A stretch of 64,000 bases of DNA. Origin: CAWCUU01 sp963798855. GTDB lineage: Bacteria > Gemmatimonadota > Gemmatimonadetes > Longimicrobiales > RSA9. Each line of letters begins with the position of its first letter. The first letter of the stretch is position 1. Both the position numbers and the translations under genes were made by a program. The stretch spans positions 310,001 to 374,000 of the forward strand of contig CAWCUU010000003.1 in assembly GCA_963798855.1 (NCBI GenBank), read 5' to 3'. Shown here one piece after another: positions 50,932 to 57,985 of the stretch. The notes beneath the pieces were generated by a model. That model searched no databases and was not told the DNA's origin. It was given only the letters and a program-made list of their open reading frames with translations.

Positions 50932-51498
50932 ATGGGACCACGACCGCACGACTTCGGCTTCAACGCCTGGGCCTCCTGCGCGGGGCCGGGATTCCGCTTC
51001 CGCGGAGGTCGGCATCGCCGACGCCGGGTCTTCGAGCGCGGCGATCTGAAGTACATGATCCTGCGGCTGCTCGCGGAGCAGCCGATGCACGGCTACGAGG
51101 TGATGCAGCGACTGGAGGAGGAGGCGGGCGGGTTCTACTCGGCGAGCGCGGGGTCGGTGTACCCGGTGCTGCAGATGCTGCAGGACGAGGGGCTGCTCGC
51201 ATCGCAGGAGGTGGACGGCAAGCGCGTCTACCGGATCACGGACGAGGGTCGGGCGTTTCTCGAGCGACACCAGGAGCGCGTCGAGGACGTAAGGGATAGG
51301 GTGAGCGATTTCGGGGACCTCTTCGGAGGGCGCGGCATGGGAGAGCTGACGCGCTCTTTCGTGCGGCTCGCGCAGGTAAGCTTCGAGCGGGCCATGGAAG
51401 CGGCCGGCGACCCGGAGTCGGTGACGGCGCTGCGCGAGATTCTAGAGCGGGCGACGCGGGACCTTGAGGGATGGCGCCGGCGTCCGCGCACGACATGA
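50932..51498 (+). CDS. PadR-family transcriptional regulator
   Basis: 188 residues. After an Arg-rich N-terminal extension (FRFRGGRHRRRR), the PadR winged helix starts at FERGDLKYMILRLLAEQPMHGYEVMQRLEEEAGGFYSASAGSVYPVLQMLQDEGLLASQEVDGKRVYRITDEG, with the family's GSVYP core. A C-terminal helical region would mediate dimerisation. ATG 50932 has GGAGAG at good spacing; an upstream in-frame start at 50854 would run through the operator. The SHOCT-domain gene follows after 12 bp and is probably part of the regulated unit. Confidence 0.92.
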   Translation: MGPRPHDFGFNAWASCAGPGFRFRGGRHRRRRVFERGDLKYMILRLLAEQPMHGYEVMQRLEEEAGGFYSASAGSVYPVLQMLQDEGLLASQEVDGKRVYRITDEGRAFLERHQERVEDVRDRVSDFGDLFGGRGMGELTRSFVRLAQVSFERAMEAAGDPESVTALREILERATRDLEGWRRRPRTT

Positions 51499-51510
51499 GG
51501 AGAGAGAACG

Positions 51511-51816
51511 ATGATGCACCTGCTTCTGTTGGTTTTCGTGATCTGGGTGGTGGTGCGTCTTACACGGGGTGCGGTCCTGCTGGGAGGCCACCACGCCCGA
51601 CGTCACGGGGCGCGGAGCGGCGGGACGGTCCCGCGGGGCCGGCGGCGCCGCGGCCGCGCGGATTCGAGCGACGAAAGTGCCTCGAAGCTGGAGGCCCGCC
51701 CCCGGCCGGCGCTTGCTCCGGAGTCGCCGATGGAGCGGCTGCAGCGCCAGTTCGTGGCGGGTGATTTGACGATAGAGGAGTACGAGCAGCAGCTCGACAA
51801 GGTGCTGCGCGTCTAG
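51511..51816 (+). CDS. Small membrane protein with SHOCT domain
   Basis: 101 residues. One N-terminal transmembrane helix (LLLLVFVIWVVVRLT), an Arg-rich middle, and a C-terminal SHOCT module MERLQRQFVAGDLTIEEYEQQLDKVL. SHOCT domains are short oligomerisation motifs. The ATG follows GGAGAGAG, 12 bp from the padR stop. The gene ends directly at a GC-rich tandem array. Confidence 0.8.
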   Translation: MMHLLLLVFVIWVVVRLTRGAVLLGGHHARRHGARSGGTVPRGRRRRGRADSSDESASKLEARPRPALAPESPMERLQRQFVAGDLTIEEYEQQLDKVLRV

Positions 51817-51993
51817 CGGCTGGCGCCGGGCGCGGCCGATGGCCGGGCGCGGCTGGCGCCGGGCGCGGCTGGCGCCGGGCGCGGCTGCGCCGGAGCGGCT
51901 TGCGCCGGAGGCGCGGCTGACGCCGCGGGAGCGCGCGGCTGACGCCGGCGCGGGGGCACGCTGACGCCGCGGGAGCGCGGCTGGCGCCGGCGG
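51817..51993 (+). repeat. GC-rich tandem array, ~16-bp period
   Basis: Starts at the first base after the SHOCT stop codon. Clean units GCGGCTGGCGCCGGGC occur at the 5' end, then degenerate copies (GCGGCTGACGCCGCGGGA, GCGGCTTGCGCCGGA) to about 51993. No coding role evident; it could interfere with replication or transcription through hairpins. Confidence 0.85.
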
Positions 51994-51994
51994 G

Positions 51995-52112
51995 ACTTCA
52001 GTCTTCATCTCCACGTCAGACTCGCACTTCGCACTTCACACTTCCCCCTTCACACTTCACACGTCAGACTTCAATCATCCACTCGAACTTCGGACGTTAC
52101 TTCAAACTTCGA
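51995..52112 (+). repeat. ACTTC-rich dispersed repeat, copy near 52 kb
   Basis: 118 bp of pyrimidine-rich sequence with at least eight ACTTC or equivalent units. Bases 52020-52037 match 22118-22135 at 17 of 18. It ends 4 nt before the ATG of the NmrA-like gene, so it probably forms its leader. Confidence 0.65.
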
Positions 52113-52116
52113 AGCA

Positions 52117-52995
52117 ATGATTCTGGTTACGGGGGCGACGGGCACGGTCGGGCGGGAGCTGGTTCGGCTGCTGGCGGAACGTGGGGAACAGGTGCGAGCG
52201 GCGACGCGGAGTCCGGAGCGGGCGCGGCGACTGCTCGGCGACATTGAGGCGGTGGAGTTGGATTACGTCGCGACGGAGACGTACGACGCGGCGGTCCAGT
52301 GGGTGGATCGGGTCTTCCTTGTCCCACCGCCCTTCGATCCGAACGCCTATGAGACGGTCGTCCCACTAGTCGACTGGTCCGTGCAGGCGGGCGTCGAGAC
52401 GATCGTGCTCCTCTCCGCCATGGGCATCGAGGGCCGCGAGGATCTGGCGCTCCGCCGGATCGAGCGGCACCTCGAGAGCATCGGCATTCGCAGCACCTTT
52501 CTGCGGCCCAACCTCTACATGCAGAACTTCACCTCGGCGTTCCTGCGTGACGCTCTTCGCGCGGACGGCGTCTTCGCGCTGCCCGCCGGGGAGAGCCGTG
52601 TCAGCTTCGTGGATGGGCGCGACGTCGCCGCCACGGCAGCCGTGGCGCTCACCACGCCGGGCCTCGACGGCGGAACGTACACCTTGACCGGACCGGAAGC
52701 TCTCGGACCCAAGGAGATAACGGAGACACTGTCGCGGGCGGCGGGATGTCCCATCCACTACCGCGAGGTCACCGACGATCAGTACCGCGATCGACTCCGC
52801 CAGACAGGCCAGTCGGATGCGGCGATCGAGGTCGCGGTCGAGTTCTTCCGCTCGATCCGCGAGGGCAGCCGCGAGGAGGTCACCTCCGACGTCGAGCGCA
52901 CGAGCGGCCGCGCGCCACGGACGTTCGCGGATTTCGCGGCCGAGCACGCGAACCTGTGGAGGCCATCACCCCCCGAGGGCCCTGCCCCCCGCTAA
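52117..52995 (+). CDS. NmrA-like/SDR-extended NAD(P)-binding protein
   Basis: 292 residues. Start MILVTGATGTVGRELVRLL gives the GxxGxxG nucleotide-binding loop. Later motifs include LLSAMGIEGRED, RPNLYMQNF, and SFVDGRDVAATAAVAL, as in NmrA-type and QOR2-like atypical SDR proteins. Such proteins reduce quinones or sense NADP. ATG 52117 lies 4 nt after the ACTTC-rich leader. Its stop overlaps the end of a converging small gene (CTAA). Confidence 0.85.
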   Translation: MILVTGATGTVGRELVRLLAERGEQVRAATRSPERARRLLGDIEAVELDYVATETYDAAVQWVDRVFLVPPPFDPNAYETVVPLVDWSVQAGVETIVLLSAMGIEGREDLALRRIERHLESIGIRSTFLRPNLYMQNFTSAFLRDALRADGVFALPAGESRVSFVDGRDVAATAAVALTTPGLDGGTYTLTGPEALGPKEITETLSRAAGCPIHYREVTDDQYRDRLRQTGQSDAAIEVAVEFFRSIREGSREEVTSDVERTSGRAPRTFADFAAEHANLWRPSPPEGPAPR

Positions 52996-53180
52996 CAGCT
53001 CGACGATCCCCTCTGAAGCAGCGAGCCGTACCGGCGGCGGAACGCCGGCGCCAATCGCGCGCACCACTCCGCCTCCGTCCCACCCCGCGCGACGTAGCGA
53101 CGCATCAGCGCGAGCTGGAGCGCGAGGTACGCCTCGAGGCCGCTCGTATAACGAACCAGATAGGGCCGCGCCAGTTCCAT
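52992..53180 (-). CDS. Small unknown protein with strong ribosome site
   Basis: 62 residues (MELARPYLVRYTSGLEAYLALQ...), helical and Arg-rich with three cysteines; no family recognised. ATG 53180 is preceded by AAGGAGGCGAATC, an ideal Shine-Dalgarno, while a longer frame to 53273 begins with TTG in AT-rich sequence. Converging overlap with the NmrA-like gene suggests antisense effects. Confidence 0.5.
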   Translation of the reverse strand: MELARPYLVRYTSGLEAYLALQLALMRRYVARGGTEAEWCARLAPAFRRRYGSLLQRGSSSC

Positions 53181-53259
53181 GATTCGCCTCCTTCCGCCTC
53201 CTTCATCCAGGATGAATGGAGGCACGGGGCGTTCCGATAGCTGCCGCAGCCACATATCA

Positions 53260-53273
53260 TTGTAAGTAAACAA
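53260..53273. promoter_or_regulatory. AT-rich operator/promoter-like segment
   Basis: TTGTAAGTAAACAA (53260-53273), an imperfect inverted repeat TTGT-N6-ACAA inside the most AT-rich stretch of this gene-dense region. It resembles HxlR-type operators, and lies 80 nt upstream of the 62-residue gene. A TACAAT (-10-like) overlaps it on the minus strand. No HxlR gene is nearby. Confidence 0.4.
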
Positions 53274-53372
53274 GTTAAGCGAATGCGCCTGCAGCCGGAC
53301 CAGGCCGGAGTGTCCACTCGAAAGGACGTCGATCCGTCCGGGGGTCCGGACGCCCTCGGCTCCTTTGTGCGG

Positions 53373-56300
53373 CTAGGAAGCAGGCGCGCCCGGTATGGGA
53401 TCGGCGCTCTCGACGAGCCACCGTGGACGTCGCTTCGCCCGGCCGGCGTAGGGCCGGAGCGCCGGCGGCACACGGCGGGTCAACGCAGGTGCGAGCGTTC
53501 GCGGCTCGGGCACGTCGCGCGGCTGCAGGCGGCGCAGCTTTCCCGCGACGAGCGCGGCCACTGGAATGCCGTCCCTGTAAACGACGCGGTTCGTGGCGAG
53601 AGCCGGGACGCGATCGCCGGGGGTGATGATGCCCGTCAGGTTGAGCGGATCGGCGGCGCTGATTCCGACGAGGAGCCCGTCGGCCGGCTCGTCGCGTATC
53701 GAGCGGAGCAGCCCCACGGCCTCGGGGAGGGCGAACTGCTCACCGGAGAATCCGGCCACGAAGCGTCCGCCGCGGATCTCGCCGCGCGCCTCGAGCCGGC
53801 GCAGCGCCTGGACCAGCTCGCGCCAGGGCAGCGTGGCGGACTCGCGCGTGACGACGCGTCGGCAGACGACGCCCCAGCGGCGGAGCAGAGCGCGCGCCTG
53901 CGCCTCCGCCCGCTCGGCGCGCAGCACGGCCTCGCGGGGTGGGGTCGAGCGAACGGCTCCGCCGTCCATTGCGGCCACGCCGATCCGCGACCAGCGGCCC
54001 GCGGTCTCGACGGAATACGGTGTCGTGTCCGCGCGGCGGCGCCTTCTCCGCCCGGGGGGAGCTGCGCCCGCCGCGCCGCTTCCTGGAATGCGTGGCGAAG
54101 CCCCCAGGCGAGGTCGCTTCCGCGACGGCGTGAGCAGCGCGCGGACGCCGGCAAATCCGTCGGATGTGGCCAGCCCGGCCGCGACGAGCTCCGCGAGCGC
54201 GGTCTCGACGCGAGTCGGCAAAAGGCGCGAGGCATCGACGAGCTCGGCGAAGAAGGAGGCGCCACGGCCGCTCAGCGCCTCGAGTACGCGCTGCGCGTCG
54301 TCGGAGAGCGTCGGAGCGTCCGCAGGCGTCGCCGGCCCGCCGGCACGCCACGGCTCCGCGGCGCCGCGAGGCAGCAGGGCCAGCGGCGTCGAGCGGAGCG
54401 GGCCGCGCACGCGGCCATCGGAATCGGCCGTCGGCGCCCGGAGCCGGAGCCAGGCTACGCGTCCACCGAAGGTCAGCGCGTCGAGGGAGGCCGGGGCGTA
54501 GTCGTCCACCCGCGCGGCCAGCACATCCGTCTCCCACGCTCCCGCCGCAACCTCGAAGCCGGCGAGCTGCTCGATCACCCCGGCAAGGCCCTCCGGACCT
54601 GCGACCCGGCTCCCGGGCTGTATCCGCTGCCAGCGGAAGAGGAAGCGCATGAAGTCCGCGGACTGAACCGGCCGGATCTCGGCTCGCAGCCGATCGAGCG
54701 TGTAGCGGTGGATGCGCGCGAGAAGACGGCGGTCACACCATTCCCCGACATCGGCGCCGGGCGTGAAAGCACCGCGCAGCACCACACCCTCCGCCTCGAG
54801 CGCGAGCAGCGCCGCCTCGACGTCCTGCCCGGGCACGCGGAGGAAATCGGCGACTCCCTCGCTCGTCACCGGTCCCGCCACCTCCATCCGCCCCCGCACC
54901 AGCTCGCGGACCGCCACGTCGCGCTCCGGCAGATCGCTCAGCCCGCGAGCTACGTCCAGCGTCCCGGCCGGCTCGACCATGGCGTCCGGATGGACGGCGA
55001 GCACCTCCAGCAGCCGCTCCGTCGCACACAGCAGACGTACGTCCCCGACGCGTGCCATTGCCGCCCGCTTCGCCAGGACGAGCGGATCCAACATGTCGGG
55101 ACCCGCACGATCGGCGTCGGCCACGCTCAGGACTCCCGCCATCATCAGGTAGTCGTGAAGCTCATCCGGGTCACGGGCGTCGAGATCGGCCTCGGCCCGT
55201 ACGCGCTCGATCGCAGAGGGGTCGAGCGCCCCGAGATCCCGTGCGCTGGACGGCTCGAGCGATCGTCGCGTATAGACCGCCTGCGTCCTCCGCTCTTCCA
55301 GCGGCGCGTCGTCCAGGAATTCGTAGACCCGCGCGTTCAGGATCTGCGAGGAAACGGGCGACGGCTCGGGCACATCGCGCGCGATGCACTCGACTCCGCC
55401 GGCCCGGATCGCCTCGAGCACCTCGACCAGCCGGTCCAGGTCCATCGCCTCATGGAGGCAGTCTCGCAGCGTCTGCCGGACCAGCGGGTGATCCGGCACC
55501 TGGCGGTCCCCGGCGATGTTTTCCAGACACGCAGCGGCGTCGGGGAACGCGGCCGCGAGCAGATCCTCCGCCTGCATCCGCTGGATCTGCGGCGGCACGC
55601 GACGGCCGCCTCGCTGGCGCGGCACGGCGAGCGAGATCGTGGTGTTCCAGCGCCAGCGGGTCTGGAAGAGCGGCGAGTCGAGCACCGCCTGCACGAGGAC
55701 ATCCTCCACGCTGCGCGGGTGCAGGTAGCGGAAGACGTCCTGGAGAGGAAACGAGTGCTGCGGGCCGAGCGAGAGCAGGACGCCCTCCTCGGTCGCCGCG
55801 GCCTGCAGCTCGAAGTTGAACGTACGGCAGAACTTCTTGCGCAGGGCGAGGCCCCAGGCGCGGTTGACGCGCGCGCCGAACGGCGCGTGCAGCACGAGCT
55901 GCATGCCGCCCGCCTCGTCGAAGAAGCGCTCGAGGACGAGGCTCCGCTGTGTCGGGACGACGCCAAGCAGCCGCTTCGTCTCTGCGAGATAGGCGGCGAT
56001 CTGCTCGGCCGCGGCGGGCGGCACCCCGATCTCCGCCGCGATCCGCACGGCGACGACGCCCACCGCATCCGCGTCCTCTCCGGCCTCGCCGAGCCACGCG
56101 TCGACGTCGGCGCGCAGCTCGGAGACGGCGGCGCTCAGCTCGTCGCTGCGCGACGGCGCCTCGCCGAGCCAGAAAGGGATGTTCGGCGGTGCGCCCTCGG
56201 CGTCGGCGACACGGACGACGCCCTGCTGGATGCGCAACACGCGCCACGACGTGTTACCGAGCTGGAAGATGTCGCCGGCCATGCTCTCGACCGCGAAATC

Positions 56301-57887
56301 CTCGTTGACGGTGCCGACGACGGTGCCTTCCGGCTCGACGACCACGCGATAATCGGCGTTGTCGGGGATGGCCCCTCCCGAAGTCAACGCGAGCAGTCTC
56401 GCGCTTCTCCGGCCGCGCAGCCGCCGGGTCACGCTGTCGCGGTGCAGCAGCGCGGCGCGGCGTCCCCGCCGGGTGGTGTAGCCGCTCGCGAGCATGTCGA
56501 GGACCTCCTCGAATCGCTCGCGACCGAGCTGTCGATAGGGCGCCGCCCGGCGCACGAGCGCGTAGAGATCGTCCTCGGCCCAGTCGCACGCGGCGGTCTC
56601 CGCCACGATCTGCTGCGACAGCACGTCGAGGGGCGCTTCGGGCGCGACGATGCGGTCGAGCTCGCTACGCTCGACGAGCCGGAGCAGCGCCGCGGATTCG
56701 AGCAGGTCGTCGCGCGAGAGCGGAAAGAGGCGGCCCTTCGGCGTCCCCGCCACGGTGTGGCCGGAGCGTCCGACGCGCTGCAGGAAGGTCGCGACGCGGC
56801 GCGGCGAGCCGAGCTGGCAGACGAGATCGACGTGGCCGATATCGATGCCGAGCTCGAGCGAGGCCGTTGCGACGAGCGCGCGCAGCCGCCCCGCCTTGAG
56901 ACGGTCCTCCGCGTCGAGCCGTACCTCCTTGGACAGACTTCCGTGGTGCGCGGCCACGGCCTCGGCGCCGAGCCGCTCTCCGAGATGTCGCGAGACGCGC
57001 TCCGCCAGGCGGCGCGTGTTCACGAACACCAGCGTCGTGCGGTGCCGTCGCACCAGCGCGGAGAGCCGGTCGTAGACCTCGTCCCAGACCTCGGCGGACA
57101 TCACCGCTTCCAGCGCGGAATCGGGCAGCTCGAGCGAGATGTCGAGATCCCTGACGTGCCCCTCGTCGATGATCGAGCACGGCGAGGCGGCCGACGTGCC
57201 GGCGAGGAAGTCCGCGACGCGCTCGATCGGTCGTTGCGTCGCCGAGAGCCCGATGCGCTGGAGCCGCCGCTCGGCGACGTGGTCGAGACGCTCCAGCGAT
57301 AGTGCGAGGTGGGCGCCCCGTCGCGACTCGATGACCGCGTGGATCTCGTCCACGATCACCGTCCGCGCGGTCCGCAACATCTCGCGGCCACGAGCGGCGG
57401 TGAGCAGCAGGTACAGCGACTCGGGGGTGGTGACGAGGATGTGAGGAGGCGTGCGGAGCATAGTGGCGCGCTCCGCCTGCGTCGTGTCGCCACTGCGCAC
57501 GGCCGCGCTGATTCGTACGTCCGGCAGCCCGGCCTCCCGCGCGAGCGCGCGGATCTCACGGCGCGGTTCGGCGAGGTTGCGATGGATGTCCGCGCTCAGC
57601 GCCTTCAGCGGCGAGACGTACACGACGCGCGTCTCGTCGGGTAGCCCACCAGACTCGAGCCCCTCGCGCAGCAGGTCGTCGATCGCGGTCAGGAAGGCCG
57701 CCAACGTCTTGCCGGACCCGGTCGGGGCCGCGATCAGTGCATCGCCGCCTCGACGGATCGCGTCCCAACCGCGTGCCTGGGCGGGGGTCGGAGCGCCGAA
57801 TCGCTCGGCGAACCAGCGGCGGACCACGGGATGAAAGTCGGTGAGCGACATGGCAGTGAGGTACCCGCCTCGCAGGACAGGGTTCAT
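53373..57887 (-). CDS. lhr: Large DEAD/DEAH helicase Lhr
   Basis: 1504 residues, the size of full-length bacterial Lhr. The helicase core starts with Walker A APTGSGKT (residues 54-61), motif II DEIH, SAT motif GLSATQRP, and the second RecA domain with LVATASLELGIDIGHVDLVCQ and QRVGRSGH. A winged-helix and beta-barrel region follow, and the long C-terminal Lhr domain ends at RPRWLVESADPIPGAPAS. Lhr is an ATP-dependent 3'-5' helicase linked to DNA repair. I start at ATG 57887, which has GGGAGA upstream; ATG 57851 is an alternative. Confidence 0.93.
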   Translation of the reverse strand: MNPVLRGGYLTAMSLTDFHPVVRRWFAERFGAPTPAQARGWDAIRRGGDALIAAPTGSGKTLAAFLTAIDDLLREGLESGGLPDETRVVYVSPLKALSADIHRNLAEPRREIRALAREAGLPDVRISAAVRSGDTTQAERATMLRTPPHILVTTPESLYLLLTAARGREMLRTARTVIVDEIHAVIESRRGAHLALSLERLDHVAERRLQRIGLSATQRPIERVADFLAGTSAASPCSIIDEGHVRDLDISLELPDSALEAVMSAEVWDEVYDRLSALVRRHRTTLVFVNTRRLAERVSRHLGERLGAEAVAAHHGSLSKEVRLDAEDRLKAGRLRALVATASLELGIDIGHVDLVCQLGSPRRVATFLQRVGRSGHTVAGTPKGRLFPLSRDDLLESAALLRLVERSELDRIVAPEAPLDVLSQQIVAETAACDWAEDDLYALVRRAAPYRQLGRERFEEVLDMLASGYTTRRGRRAALLHRDSVTRRLRGRRSARLLALTSGGAIPDNADYRVVVEPEGTVVGTVNEDFAVESMAGDIFQLGNTSWRVLRIQQGVVRVADAEGAPPNIPFWLGEAPSRSDELSAAVSELRADVDAWLGEAGEDADAVGVVAVRIAAEIGVPPAAAEQIAAYLAETKRLLGVVPTQRSLVLERFFDEAGGMQLVLHAPFGARVNRAWGLALRKKFCRTFNFELQAAATEEGVLLSLGPQHSFPLQDVFRYLHPRSVEDVLVQAVLDSPLFQTRWRWNTTISLAVPRQRGGRRVPPQIQRMQAEDLLAAAFPDAAACLENIAGDRQVPDHPLVRQTLRDCLHEAMDLDRLVEVLEAIRAGGVECIARDVPEPSPVSSQILNARVYEFLDDAPLEERRTQAVYTRRSLEPSSARDLGALDPSAIERVRAEADLDARDPDELHDYLMMAGVLSVADADRAGPDMLDPLVLAKRAAMARVGDVRLLCATERLLEVLAVHPDAMVEPAGTLDVARGLSDLPERDVAVRELVRGRMEVAGPVTSEGVADFLRVPGQDVEAALLALEAEGVVLRGAFTPGADVGEWCDRRLLARIHRYTLDRLRAEIRPVQSADFMRFLFRWQRIQPGSRVAGPEGLAGVIEQLAGFEVAAGAWETDVLAARVDDYAPASLDALTFGGRVAWLRLRAPTADSDGRVRGPLRSTPLALLPRGAAEPWRAGGPATPADAPTLSDDAQRVLEALSGRGASFFAELVDASRLLPTRVETALAELVAAGLATSDGFAGVRALLTPSRKRPRLGASPRIPGSGAAGAAPPGRRRRRRADTTPYSVETAGRWSRIGVAAMDGGAVRSTPPREAVLRAERAEAQARALLRRWGVVCRRVVTRESATLPWRELVQALRRLEARGEIRGGRFVAGFSGEQFALPEAVGLLRSIRDEPADGLLVGISAADPLNLTGIITPGDRVPALATNRVVYRDGIPVAALVAGKLRRLQPRDVPEPRTLAPALTRRVPPALRPYAGRAKRRPRWLVESADPIPGAPAS

Positions 57888-57985
57888 GTCCGTCTCCCGC
57901 TCGCAGAAGCGTTGTCTGCCCGTAGGCTCCACGCCAGATTCGGTCGCTGGCTCCCACGTGCACCTCGACGAGCAGGACAGTGACG

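Noticed and set aside
53283..57302. 1339-codon plus-strand open frame opposite lhr
   Set aside because: It lies antisense to a full-length Lhr helicase with all motifs; the translation is Arg/Ala/Gly-rich with no domain. High GC makes long antisense frames common here.
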